Source: Microbispora amethystogenes (lineage in GTDB: Bacteria > Actinomycetota > Actinomycetes > Streptosporangiales > Streptosporangiaceae). From it: a stretch of DNA of 64,000 bases. Shown in pieces: positions 33,906 to 42,093 of this stretch (within the stretch, counting starts at the first letter, position 1; every line of letters begins with the position of its first letter). Made by a program: the position numbers and the translations under genes. A model generated the notes under the pieces. It saw nothing but the letters and a program-made list of their open reading frames with translations. It did not search any database and was not told where the DNA came from. Where the stretch lies: the NCBI RefSeq assembly GCF_016863015.1, contig NZ_BOOB01000042.1, positions 1 to 64,000 on the forward strand, in the 5' to 3' direction.

Positions 33906-34159
33906 GGGACCCGGTCGCGATCGCCGAGGCACTCCCACCAGCACATCGTGCTCTGTTCTGGGTGGAGTACGAGGAGGCGTTGGACGCCGCCCACGACTTG
34001 GCCCACCTCAGGCAGGTGCAGACGCTGCTGCGTCAGTGGCGACTGCGAGCGATCGCTTGCGCTCGCCCGGGTTACGAGGAGGCCGTCCAGGACGCGCTCC
34101 AGCAGCGAACGGAGATGTTCGCCCGCTACACCCCGCCGGAGTGGGAAGGCCGGGTGTGA
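33902..34159 (+). CDS. Small DUF6247-like protein
   Basis: An 85-residue protein of a small actinobacterial family of unknown function. It has the usual AxxxALPPAHRALFWVEYEEAL...LLRQWRLRAIA pattern and is all helical. Its GTG overlaps the previous stop by four bases, but it is probably not functionally tied to the sugar genes. The family assignment is from memory of the pattern. Confidence 0.6.
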   Translation: MRDPVAIAEALPPAHRALFWVEYEEALDAAHDLAHLRQVQTLLRQWRLRAIACARPGYEEAVQDALQQRTEMFARYTPPEWEGRV

Positions 34160-34189
34160 GGTGGAAGTTCGTGACGACCGATAAGGGGC

Positions 34190-34525
34190 TTACGGTGTGA
34201 GCACCTCGCTGTGGTCGTCGTCCGGAAGCGGCTGGGTGAGGTGTGTGGCCAGCGCCGGGCTCGCCAGTATGCGGGCGGTGGCCCGCCACTCGGCGATGAC
34301 CCGGTGCGGCGTCGCGTGAGTGGCGGCCAGCAGTTCCTGGACGAACTGCTGCATCTCGTCGCCGGAAAGGTGCCTGACCCAGGGGAGGACGCGGGGCAGG
34401 GCGTGCAGGACGGCTGGGGTGCCCATCGCGCACGACAGGAGGGCGGCGACCTGGGCGGTCTCCTCTCGGCGCTCACGGTCGTGGCGAGCGGTGGAGACGA
34501 ACGGTTCGGGGTCGTCAGCGGCCAT
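34190..34525 (-). CDS. Hypothetical protein
   Basis: A 111-residue, largely helical, acidic protein with no recognised family. The frame has normal codon bias for this genome and a clean N-terminus. It lies 17 bases downstream of folD on the same strand and converges on the DUF6247-like gene, separated by 30 bases. Confidence 0.5.
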   Translation of the reverse strand: MAADDPEPFVSTARHDRERREETAQVAALLSCAMGTPAVLHALPRVLPWVRHLSGDEMQQFVQELLAATHATPHRVIAEWRATARILASPALATHLTQPLPDDDHSEVLTP

Positions 34526-34542
34526 CGACGTTCTTTCCGGCG

Positions 34543-35394
34543 CTACGGCAGGTGGCGTTGGGCGGCGTGGACGGTGTGGCGGAGCAGGAGGGCGGTGGTC
34601 ACCGGGCCGACGCCGCCGGGCACGGGTGTGAGCGCCCCGGCCCTGTCGGCGACCGCGACGGCGTCCACGTCGCCGACCAGGCCGCCGTCCTCGGTGGGAT
34701 TGGTGCCGACGTCCACCACGACCGCTCCCGGCCGTACGTGCTCGGCGGTGATCAGCCCGGCGCGGCCGACCGCGGCGACGACCACGTCGGCCGTGGAGGT
34801 GATGGCGGCCAGGTCCCTCGTACGGGAGTGACAGACCGTCACGGTGGCGTTCCGGTCCAGCAGGAGATGGGCGGCGGGCTTGCCGACGACGGTGGAGCGG
34901 CCGACCACGGCGACGTGCCGGCCGGCCAGGTCGATGCCGTGGTGGTCGAGGATCGCGACGACCGCCTCGGCGGTCGCCGGGGCGAACGCGGGCAGTCCGG
35001 CGGCCAGGCGGCCGAGCGACAGCGGGTTCGCGCCGTCGACGTCCTTTTCGAACGCGATGGCGCCGGCCAGATCCTCAAGCCTGGCCCCCTGCGGCAGCGG
35101 GGTCTGGAGGATGATCCCGTGGACGGTGTCGTCGGCGCTCAGCGACGCCAGCCTGTCGCGGATCAGGGCGGGTTCGGCCGCCGCGCCGAGGTCGACGATC
35201 TCACACATGATCCCGGACTTCTCGGCGGCCCGGGCGATCGAGCGGACGTACCAGGCACTGGACTCGTCCGCGGTGGCGACGACGACCGCGAGCTTCGCCG
35301 GGGTCCCGGCCGCCGCGAGTTCGGCGGCCCGCGCGGTGGCCTCGGACCGGATGGACGCGGCGAGTTCCTTGCCGGACAGCACGCGGGCACTCAT
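34543..35394 (-). CDS. folD: FolD-like methylenetetrahydrofolate dehydrogenase lacking the cyclohydrolase lysine
   Basis: A 283-residue cytosolic FolD-family protein. The family interconverts 5,10-methylene-, methenyl- and 10-formyl-tetrahydrofolate. Visible motifs are QTPLPQG, KDVDGANPLSLGRL, GRSTVVGKPAAHLLL and the C-terminal TPVPGGVGPVTTALLL. The catalytic YxxxK motif is broken: Y49 is present but the Lys position is Ile53 (YVRSIARAA). Loss of this lysine should abolish cyclohydrolase activity while the dehydrogenase site remains. The ATG overlaps the stop of the cyclodeaminase-family gene, which may supply the missing step. Confidence 0.88.
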   Translation of the reverse strand: MSARVLSGKELAASIRSEATARAAELAAAGTPAKLAVVVATADESSAWYVRSIARAAEKSGIMCEIVDLGAAAEPALIRDRLASLSADDTVHGIILQTPLPQGARLEDLAGAIAFEKDVDGANPLSLGRLAAGLPAFAPATAEAVVAILDHHGIDLAGRHVAVVGRSTVVGKPAAHLLLDRNATVTVCHSRTRDLAAITSTADVVVAAVGRAGLITAEHVRPGAVVVDVGTNPTEDGGLVGDVDAVAVADRAGALTPVPGGVGPVTTALLLRHTVHAAQRHLP

Positions 35395-36011
35395 CCGGCG
35401 ATCTCCTCGCGTACGGCGGCGGTGACCCGCTCGGCACGCGCGGCGACGCCGTCCACCTCCGCGGCCTCGGCGGCCAGCCCGGCGCGGACCTTCTCGTCCT
35501 TGATCCCGCCCAGGTTGACTTCGATGTTCACCCGGGCGGTGGTCGCTGCGGCCCGCGCGGCCTCGGTGGCGGCGGCGATGTCGGAGACGACGTTGCGGTT
35601 GGCGACGGGCAGCAGTTCCTCGGCGATCTCGACGGCCCGCCGGGCGACGGCGACCACCTTCGCCGGCACGGTGCCCGCCCCCACCAGGGCCCGCGCGATG
35701 GCGGCGGACCGGGCGTCCTTCGCCTCGTCGGTGTCCTTGGGCAGCTTGTAGGCCTCGGCGACCGCTCCGAAGGCCGTCGCGTCGTCCTCGGCCAGGCGCA
35801 GTGCCTCCGACCGGAGCACGTCGGTCTCGCCGATGATCCGTTCGACCAGGGACGTGTGCTCGGCGTACTTCTCGCCGGTGCTGTAACGCGCGACCATCCC
35901 CAGCAGCGCCACGGCCTGGGCGGCCTGCAGGGCCGCGGCGGCGCCTCCGCCGGGCGCCGGCACCCGGTCGGCGAGGTGGAACAGGAAGTCGCCGATCGTC
36001 TCCTCGCGCAT
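35391..36011 (-). CDS. Cyclodeaminase/cyclohydrolase family protein (FTCD C-terminal type)
   Basis: A 206-residue, all-helical protein of the formiminotransferase-cyclodeaminase C-terminal family. The typical start TIGDFLFHLADRVPAPGGGAAAALQAAQAVAL is clear. Members include formimino-THF cyclodeaminase and FchA-type methenyl-THF cyclohydrolase. ATG 36011 has GGAGGG upstream; the longer frame to 36098 lacks a ribosome site. It is coupled (ATGA) to a FolD-like protein missing its cyclohydrolase lysine, so FchA-like methenyl-THF cyclohydrolase activity is the best guess. Confidence 0.85.
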   Translation of the reverse strand: MREETIGDFLFHLADRVPAPGGGAAAALQAAQAVALLGMVARYSTGEKYAEHTSLVERIIGETDVLRSEALRLAEDDATAFGAVAEAYKLPKDTDEAKDARSAAIARALVGAGTVPAKVVAVARRAVEIAEELLPVANRNVVSDIAAATEAARAAATTARVNIEVNLGGIKDEKVRAGLAAEAAEVDGVAARAERVTAAVREEIAG

Positions 36012-36117
36012 CGCGCCGCCCTCCGCTTGTCTCCCTGCTCGTCGCAACACAACGTGGAAATCGTCCCACGGCCCGTCGGCCGCCCGGCCCCCATGCACGC
36101 GTGTCGCCTGCGGAGAG

Positions 36118-37062
36118 TCAGGAACTCACGGCCTTGAGATCACTCAGTGGGACGGAACCACCGCCCGGGGCGGCGGGCCGTACGGGAGGGGACGCGGGGG
36201 CCTGGCCGAGCAGGGTGCCGGCGAGGGCGAGGGCCATGCCGAGAACCTGGATCGGGGTGAGGGCCTGGCCGAGCGCCGCCCAGCCGATCACGGTGGCCGA
36301 CACCGGGCTGAGCAGGGCGAGGAAGGCGACCGACGTCGCGGGGAGCCGGGAGATGCCGCGGAACCAGATCCAGTACGCGCAGGCGGTGCCGACGATCCCA
36401 AGGTAGGCGTAGCCGAGGATGTTCTCTGTGCTCAGCGCGGGCGGCGCCCCCTCGATGAGCAGGGCGACCGGGAGGAGAAGCAGCCCGCCCGCGGTCAGTT
36501 GCCACCCGGTGAGCGCGAGGGCTCCGACGCCCTCGGGACGGCCCCAGCGCTTGGTCAGCACGGTTCCGGCGGACATGGAGGCGGCCCCGGCGAGCCCGGC
36601 CAGCACCCCGACCACGTCGAGCGCCGCGTCGGCGCGCAGGACGACCAGGCCGACGCCGGCCAGCCCGGTGAGGCCGGCGAGCAGTTTCCGGCCGGTCGGC
36701 CGTTCGGCGAGCAGGGCGCGGGCGAAGGCGAGCGCGAACAACGGGCCCGCCGCACCCAGCACGGCGGCGACGCCGCCGGGCAGCCGGTACGCCGCGAGGA
36801 ACAGGAACGGGAAGAACGCCCCGATGTTCAGCACGCCGAGCGCCGCGGCCCGCCAGACCCACTGTCCGCGCGGCAGCACGCGGGTGACGGCGAGCAGCCC
36901 TAGCCCGGCCGGCAACGCCCTGGTCAGCGCGGTGAACAGCGGCCGGTCCTGCGGCAGGAACTCGGTCGTCACGGCGTACGTCGAGCCCCACACCAGTGGG
37001 GTCAACCCGGTGACGGCCAGAGTGCCCGCGATCGCCAGGGACGTACGGTTCGAAACTCCCAT
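36118..37062 (-). CDS. EamA/DMT-family transporter
   Basis: A 314-residue inner-membrane protein with ten predicted membrane helices in two homologous EamA halves (for example WGSTYAVTTEFLP at about 25-37 and a second half from about 150). The family exports metabolites such as amino acids or toxic compounds. ATG 37062 has GGAGG. It is divergent from a MarR gene with a perfect palindrome between them, so it is probably derepressed by the MarR ligand. The substrate is unknown. Confidence 0.88.
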   Translation of the reverse strand: MGVSNRTSLAIAGTLAVTGLTPLVWGSTYAVTTEFLPQDRPLFTALTRALPAGLGLLAVTRVLPRGQWVWRAAALGVLNIGAFFPFLFLAAYRLPGGVAAVLGAAGPLFALAFARALLAERPTGRKLLAGLTGLAGVGLVVLRADAALDVVGVLAGLAGAASMSAGTVLTKRWGRPEGVGALALTGWQLTAGGLLLLPVALLIEGAPPALSTENILGYAYLGIVGTACAYWIWFRGISRLPATSVAFLALLSPVSATVIGWAALGQALTPIQVLGMALALAGTLLGQAPASPPVRPAAPGGGSVPLSDLKAVSS

Positions 37063-37082
37063 GCCTTACTCCTCCGTTGATA

Positions 37083-37144
37083 ATCTCAACGTTGAGATAA
37101 AAACACCAGCGAAGCTTCGACGTCAAATAAGCGAACGTTGAGAT
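37083..37144. promoter_or_regulatory. MarR operator sites between eamA-like gene and marR
   Basis: ATCTCAACGTTGAGAT (37083-37098) is a perfect 16-bp palindrome. A second partial copy, AACGTTGAGAT (37134-37144), sits next to the marR ribosome site. One site lies near each divergent start, as expected for an autoregulating MarR protein. Confidence 0.7.
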
Positions 37145-37160
37145 ATCTGGAGAGGTCGCG

Positions 37161-37661
37161 ATGGGCGACGCCGTGGACCTGTTGCTGGATCAGTGGCGGC
37201 GGGAGCGGCCGGACGTGGATCCCTGGCCGATGGGCGTCGTCGGCCGGGTCTCGCGGCTGGCCAAGCTGCTCAACCGGGAGCTGAAGGAGTTCTTCGCGTC
37301 GTACGGGCTGGAGCACTGGGAGTTCGACGTGCTCGCGACGCTGCGGCGCTCGGGCCCGCCGTACGAGCTGGCGGCGGGCACCCTGGTCAAGGCGGCGATG
37401 GTGACCTCCGGCGCGATCACCAACCGCATCGACCGGATGGTGGCCAAGGGGCTGGTCGATCGACTGCCGGACGAGGGGGACCGCAGATCGGTCCGGGTGC
37501 GGCTCACCGACCGCGGGCTCGCGCTCGTGGACGAGATGCTGGCGCCGCACGTCGCGAACGAGGAGCGCCTGCTCGCCGCCCTCGACCCCCGCGACCGAGA
37601 CCACCTCGCCGACGCCCTGCGCACCCTCCTCGCATCCCTCGGCGACACCACACTCGGATAG
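37161..37661 (+). CDS. MarR-family transcriptional regulator (paralog of 3195-3731)
   Basis: A 166-residue winged-helix regulator. It is clearly paralogous to the MarR at 3195-3731 across the whole DNA-binding domain (for example HWEFDVLATLRRSG and VTSGAITNRIDR). It is divergent from the EamA transporter and probably controls it and itself through the palindromes at 37083-37144. Confidence 0.88.
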   Translation: MGDAVDLLLDQWRRERPDVDPWPMGVVGRVSRLAKLLNRELKEFFASYGLEHWEFDVLATLRRSGPPYELAAGTLVKAAMVTSGAITNRIDRMVAKGLVDRLPDEGDRRSVRVRLTDRGLALVDEMLAPHVANEERLLAALDPRDRDHLADALRTLLASLGDTTLG

Positions 37662-37684
37662 CGAGAGATGTTGCCCAGAGACTG

Positions 37685-37759
37685 TATCCTTTCACGCCGA
37701 CCCCGGCTGTGAAAGGATACGCGTTATCCTTTCACGATCACGCTTGGCGTGAAAGGATA
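37685..37759 (+). promoter_or_regulatory. Double inverted-repeat operator upstream of fic
   Basis: Two perfect inverted repeats stand in tandem. Each is TATCCTTTCAC, 13 bases, GTGAAAGGATA (37685-37719 and 37725-37759). The 13-base spacers differ while all four 11-base arms are identical. The array ends six bases before the fic start codon, so it overlaps the promoter and the ribosome site. Confidence 0.8.
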
Positions 37760-37765
37760 ACGCCT

Positions 37766-39064
37766 GTGGCGGGATACGTTGAGGCCTCGTGGCCCATGGC
37801 CTGGGCCGCCCCGAGCAAGCGGGAGAAGCGGGGTGGCCTCTACCGCCCCTACCGGCCGGACCCGCTCGTCGGTCGCCCGCTCCTCTTGCCGGCCGACATC
37901 GCCGAGGAAGCCGCCGCGGTGGAGCGTTTCGTACGGCGGCTCATCGCGCATCCCGCAGGTCACGGCATCGACGGCCTGGCCAGGTTCCTGCTGAGGTCCG
38001 AGGCCATCGCGTCCTCCCGGATCGAAGGGTTGCAGGCGTCCCCCCAGCAGGTGGCCCTCGCCGAGTTGGCGGACCAGGACACGGGCGTGACGAAGGGCTT
38101 CACCGCGACGGCGAGACTGGTCGCCAACAACGTGACCGCGTTGCGGCAGGCGGTCACCGATCTGGTGACGGTCGACGTGGTCTCCGTCGCCCGCATCGTC
38201 GCTCTACACCAGGTGCTCTTGCCCGAAGAACGGCACCACGGGCTCCGGGAGGTGCAGAACTGGGTCGGCGGGAGCGAGTGGCATCCACTGGACGCCGAAT
38301 TCGTCCCGCCTCCGCCCGAGGACGTCCTTCCGCTCATGGAAGACCTGTCGTCGTACATGAACGGTGCGGAGCACGCGGCCCTCGTCCAGGCCGCTCTGGT
38401 CCACGCCCAGTTTGAAACCATTCACCCCTTTACTGACGGCAACGGCCGGGTGGGCCGAGCACTCATCCACACGGTCCTCACCCGGCGGGGCCTGACGCCG
38501 AGCGCGATCCTGCCGATCAGCCTCGTCCTGCTCACGCGGTCGGACGAGTACGTCTCGGGTCTCATGGCCTATCGCTACGCGGGGGACAGCGCATCCGCCG
38601 AGGCGCAGGCGGCCGTCGGCGCCTGGTTGCGCACATTCCTGGTGGCCACGCGCACGGCGGCCGAACAGGCCGAGAAGTTCGCCGACGAACTGAGCCGGCT
38701 GCACGAGGAGTGGGTGGAGCGTCATCACCGTTTCCGGGAGTCCCAGGGACTGCGGGCTGCTCCTCGTTCGGACTCGGCGGTCGCACGTCTTCTGGATCTG
38801 TTGCCCGCGGTTCCGGTCGTCACGGCGCGGACGGTCGAACGTCTGCTCACGGTCACGCACCCCGCCGCACGGCAGGCTCTGGAGGAACTCGCCGGAGCCG
38901 GGATTCTTCATCCCAAGCAGGTCGAGAGGAACACGCGCGGATACCTGGCACGGGAGGTGTTCGACCTGCTCACTCTCACCGAACGCCGCCTCGCCAGTAC
39001 GCGGTGGGACACGCGCGAGTCAGCCCCCCGGCGCGTCGTGCCCGCCCGCCCGCAACGAGACTGA
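37766..39064 (+). CDS. Fic-domain protein with N-terminal inhibitory motif and C-terminal winged helix
   Basis: A 432-residue protein. The Fic core motif HPFTDGNGRVGR is intact at 220-231, so AMP transfer to a protein target is likely. An inhibitory-helix motif SSRIEG is at 83-88, placing it in the class with N-terminal self-inhibition. Residues about 345-410 form a winged helix-turn-helix (TARTVERLLTVTHPAARQALEELAGAGIL). The GTG start is at 37766. The unusual operator array directly upstream suggests it represses its own gene. The target protein is unknown. Confidence 0.88.
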   Translation: MAGYVEASWPMAWAAPSKREKRGGLYRPYRPDPLVGRPLLLPADIAEEAAAVERFVRRLIAHPAGHGIDGLARFLLRSEAIASSRIEGLQASPQQVALAELADQDTGVTKGFTATARLVANNVTALRQAVTDLVTVDVVSVARIVALHQVLLPEERHHGLREVQNWVGGSEWHPLDAEFVPPPPEDVLPLMEDLSSYMNGAEHAALVQAALVHAQFETIHPFTDGNGRVGRALIHTVLTRRGLTPSAILPISLVLLTRSDEYVSGLMAYRYAGDSASAEAQAAVGAWLRTFLVATRTAAEQAEKFADELSRLHEEWVERHHRFRESQGLRAAPRSDSAVARLLDLLPAVPVVTARTVERLLTVTHPAARQALEELAGAGILHPKQVERNTRGYLAREVFDLLTLTERRLASTRWDTRESAPRRVVPARPQRD

Positions 39065-39090
39065 CGAAACGAGAGGGAGAACAGCGGGAT

Positions 39091-39657
39091 ATGACAGAAG
39101 GAAAGCCGGTTCTGTACGTGATCGCGTGTGGGGGACGGCCGGCGGGTGAGCTTCCCGCCTTCGTGGAGCGTCTTCAGGCGGACGGCTGGACGGTCTGTGT
39201 GATCGTGACGCCGTCAGGTATGAAGTTCGTCGACGCCGAGCGGCTCATCGCGCTCACGGGCTATCCCGTACGGCATGACTACAAGCAGCCCGAGGAACCG
39301 GACGTGCTGCCCCCGGCTGACGCGATGGCGGTCGTCCCGGCGACCTTCAACACGACCAACAAGTGGGCCCAGGGCATCAGCGACACCCTGGCGCTGGGCC
39401 TGCTGAACGAAGCGATCGGCCTTGGTCTGCCGATTGTCGCCGCCCCCTGGCCCAACCACGCGCTCGCGAGGCATCCCGCCTTCCCCGGCAGCGTGGCCCG
39501 GCTCAAGGAATGGGGCGTGCGGATGGTTCTCGACTGGGACCGGCTCCCCGCCCCCGATTCAGGTGCACCCGGAGCGGGTTCCTTCCCCTGGGACGATCTG
39601 CACGAAGCTTTGCACACCATGCGCGGCGCCGTCGCAGAAAGGACACCTCCGCGATGA
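39091..39657 (+). CDS. Flavoprotein family protein (HFCD type)
   Basis: A 188-residue protein of the flavoprotein/PPC-decarboxylase-like fold. It begins LYVIACGGRPA and has ADAMAVVPATFNTTNKWAQGI and the conserved PIVAAPW segment that line the FMN site in the family. Members decarboxylate cysteine-containing substrates or act on phosphopantothenoylcysteine. The true substrate is not clear. It follows fic by 26 bases and overlaps the next gene, so the three form an operon. Confidence 0.75.
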   Translation: MTEGKPVLYVIACGGRPAGELPAFVERLQADGWTVCVIVTPSGMKFVDAERLIALTGYPVRHDYKQPEEPDVLPPADAMAVVPATFNTTNKWAQGISDTLALGLLNEAIGLGLPIVAAPWPNHALARHPAFPGSVARLKEWGVRMVLDWDRLPAPDSGAPGAGSFPWDDLHEALHTMRGAVAERTPPR

Positions 39658-40019
39658 CGCAACCCGGTGACTACGGCCTGCCTGGGTCGCTGGACCGAGC
39701 GCTGAGCGACGTGGCAGCCGAACGAGCCGCCCAGGACGCGATGTGGGGCATTCAGGAACACGCCGACGGCACCGGGCCCACGTACGAACGCGAGGCCGAC
39801 CTCGCCAAGCGCGCTGTGGCCGACGCCGCGGCCGAAGGCCGGTTGACCTGGCGGCAGATCCTGTACGAGGAAGTGCTCGAAGCCTTCGCTGAGGACGACA
39901 CCGACCGCCTGCGCGGTGAGCTGATCCAGGTCGCCGCGGTCGCGGTCAAGTGGGTCCAGGACCTCGACAGACGTGCCCGCGCGCAGGAGGCACCAGCACC
40001 CAGACCGGTCACGGGCTGA
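39654..40019 (+). CDS. Hypothetical protein, actinobacterial conserved family
   Basis: A 121-residue helical protein with the pattern ERAAQDAMWGIQEHADGTGP followed by LTWRQILYEEVLEAFAEDD. Such proteins are widespread in actinomycetes and their phages; the EExxEA pattern recalls MazG-like folds, but this is weak. The ATG overlaps the flavoprotein stop (ATGA). Its 3' end overlaps the convergent membrane-protein gene by 11 bases. Confidence 0.65.
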   Translation: MTQPGDYGLPGSLDRALSDVAAERAAQDAMWGIQEHADGTGPTYEREADLAKRAVADAAAEGRLTWRQILYEEVLEAFAEDDTDRLRGELIQVAAVAVKWVQDLDRRARAQEAPAPRPVTG

Positions 40020-40755
40020 ACCGTCTGCCCGGGCTCTTCTCCGCGGCGCGGGTGAACGGGTTGAGGGAGGTCGGGTCGCGGACGGCGGCCAGGTGGCCGC
40101 AGAAGTTCGGATCGAGGAGGCCCAGGAGGAGGGCGACGGCCCAGGCGAGGGCCGCGATCAAGGCGCCGTCGTCGAAAGGGGACGGGAGCGTGAGGCCCAG
40201 CCGGTGGACGAGGAGAAGAGCGGCGAGAGGGACCAAGGCGATGATCAGGGTTCGGGCGGCCTCCAGGGCGCGGGCGTGCCAGGTGCGGCGCGTGGCCTCG
40301 GGGGTGGTCTCGCGGGTGGGGAGCCGGTCGTATTCGCCTGTGAGGATGGTGCGGGTCAGGTCGGCGATGCGGGCGCGGAGGTCGTCGTAGGCGGTCGGGG
40401 ACGGCAACGCGATCCAGAGCTGGAGGTCGCTGACCGCTTTGGAAGCCTCGATCGTACGGGCCCGGACGACGGCCCTGGTCAGAGAGGTTCCACCACGGGC
40501 GGCAGCCGGGATGCCTGTCCGCAGGAGGACGGCGACCTTGGCCAGCAGGAGGAGGATCTCCTGACGGGCCTTGGGCGGGAGATGACCGCGGTGGTCGGGT
40601 TCCATACGGGTGAGGATGGTCGCCAGGTGCTCGAAGAGGGGCTCGCTGGGAAAGGTGGGGGACTCGCGGTCCCACAGCCACATCACCCCGTTGACCAGAC
40701 CCCAGAAGAGGATCGTGGTCATGCAGAAAACGCCGATGCTCTGGACGATCGGCAT
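40009..40755 (-). CDS. Membrane protein of unknown function
   Basis: A 248-residue protein with a membrane helix at about 8-28, a central soluble helical region (about 40-155) and two more membrane helices near 167-187 and 198-215. No family was recognised. It begins three bases after the stop of another membrane-protein gene (40759-41286), so they probably form a pair. Confidence 0.65.
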   Translation of the reverse strand: MPIVQSIGVFCMTTILFWGLVNGVMWLWDRESPTFPSEPLFEHLATILTRMEPDHRGHLPPKARQEILLLLAKVAVLLRTGIPAAARGGTSLTRAVVRARTIEASKAVSDLQLWIALPSPTAYDDLRARIADLTRTILTGEYDRLPTRETTPEATRRTWHARALEAARTLIIALVPLAALLLVHRLGLTLPSPFDDGALIAALAWAVALLLGLLDPNFCGHLAAVRDPTSLNPFTRAAEKSPGRRFSP

Positions 40756-40758
40756 CCA

Positions 40759-41286
40759 CTACTCGCCCGCCAGGTCGACGGCCCATGCCGGGCCGCTCGC
40801 GTAGCGGACGTACAGGGCGACCGGGAAACAGCCAAATCCCACCACGTTGACCAGCGGGTCGACGAGGAGCCGGGAGAGCTGGCGATGGCGGCGGTTCTCG
40901 GACCACCAGGCGATCACGAAGAAGATTACGAGGCTGCCGACGGCCCGTCTGAGCTCCTGCCAGGAGTCGACGGAGAAGACCGCGACCAGTACGGCGCAGG
41001 CCGTGACGATCATCAGCAGGAGGGCGTACAGAGCCACGTTCCCCTCGGCGTACCGGCGTCGGATCGACCAGCGGGCGGTGGACGCGGCCACCGCCCGATA
41101 ACGGCCGCGCAGGCGTGCGGGGTCGGTGGCGGGATCCAGGCTCCGGGCGAAGATCGGCCAGGTGCCGTCCAGCTTCTTCGCCAGCCCGAGCATCTCCGCG
41201 AGTTTGAGCTTCTCGTCCTCCCCGGGGTCGGCCGTCGTCGCCGGCGCATCGGATTCGGCGACGGGGGACACCGCTTCTTCGGTCAT
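40759..41286 (-). CDS. Small membrane protein of unknown function
   Basis: A 175-residue protein with a soluble N-terminal half (acidic then basic) and about three membrane segments, near 84-106, 115-127 and 147-165. No family was recognised. It is the first gene of a two-gene unit with 40009-40755. Confidence 0.65.
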   Translation of the reverse strand: MTEEAVSPVAESDAPATTADPGEDEKLKLAEMLGLAKKLDGTWPIFARSLDPATDPARLRGRYRAVAASTARWSIRRRYAEGNVALYALLLMIVTACAVLVAVFSVDSWQELRRAVGSLVIFFVIAWWSENRRHRQLSRLLVDPLVNVVGFGCFPVALYVRYASGPAWAVDLAGE

Positions 41287-41569
41287 AAGGCGGTCCTCAC
41301 GGTGAGCGGACCAGGGCAGGCGGCAGGTCCCGGCGGGAGCGGACCGTACGCGTGGATCGACCTGTCCGCCGACAGTACAAAGCGGGGCGGTGCAGTGGTG
41401 GAGGCGATACAGAACCGTGTCGGGACCGCCCGCCGAATTCGGCTGTACCGGTGCCGTCGTTCACCGGCCGGCACGTCGGCTCGTAGAAGTGGCCGTCCCG
41501 GAAGTCCCGCCGTCTCCTGCGCGGGCGGTGGCGATGGGGTTCCCCGCGCTAGAGCTTGGCGTCCCCGGA

Positions 41570-42034
41570 TCAGGTGCTCGTGTGCCTGTCCAGGGCGGCT
41601 TCGAAGGCGCGCATCGTGGTCACAATCGTCGCGCGTTCGGCGGGCGTGAGGCCGTCCAGCACTTCCGTCCAGGCGGTGGCCGTGCCGGAGAGCCACTCGC
41701 TGATCGGCGCCGCGTAGTCCGATGCGATCGCGACGATTCTGCGCCGCCGGTCGGCGTCGTCCTCCTGCCGTGTCAGGACGCCCTGGCGGGACAGGTCGCC
41801 GACCATGAGGCTGACCGTGGTGGGCGCGACTTCCAGCCGGTCCGCCAGTTGGCTCACCGTCAGCGGCCCGTCGTACTGCAGGTGGGCCAGCAGCGCGAGG
41901 TGCCGGGGAGCGAGGTCCAGCCCCCGCAGGGCGGGGGGGATCGGCAGTCGCTTCGCCCGTCCGACGAGCCGCGGCATCAGGAGCAGCATCGAACGGACTG
42001 CCTGGACCGTCGTCATGGCGTCGCTGGCGCTCAT
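41570..42034 (-). CDS. MarR-family transcriptional regulator
   Basis: A 154-residue winged-helix regulator with a recognition region LTVSQLADRLEVAPTTVSLMVGDL (about 59-82) and wing DDADRRRRIVAI. It is not close to the other two MarR proteins in the window. It is divergent from a tautomerase gene, with a small palindrome between them. Confidence 0.88.
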   Translation of the reverse strand: MSASDAMTTVQAVRSMLLLMPRLVGRAKRLPIPPALRGLDLAPRHLALLAHLQYDGPLTVSQLADRLEVAPTTVSLMVGDLSRQGVLTRQEDDADRRRRIVAIASDYAAPISEWLSGTATAWTEVLDGLTPAERATIVTTMRAFEAALDRHTST

Positions 42035-42050
42035 CTCTCCATCCTGTTAC

Positions 42051-42064
42051 CTTTGCAATCAAAG
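42051..42064. promoter_or_regulatory. Palindrome between marR and tautomerase gene
   Basis: CTTTG-CAAT-CAAAG is a perfect 14-bp inverted repeat in the 59-base divergent spacer, placed where either gene's promoter would be. It is a likely site for the MarR protein. Confidence 0.5.
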
Positions 42065-42093
42065 CTTTTTTAGGAGCAAACGGAGTCTCGACT

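Noticed and set aside
12052..37060. Further tRNA genes suspected from GGTTCGAA motifs (for example near 37047)
   Set aside because: Only 12002-12072 folds as a cloverleaf; the other motif lies at the start of the EamA gene without pairing arms.
37685..37759. Repeats before fic considered as a CRISPR or attachment site
   Set aside because: Only four short inverted arms exist in promoter position; the arrangement is that of operators.
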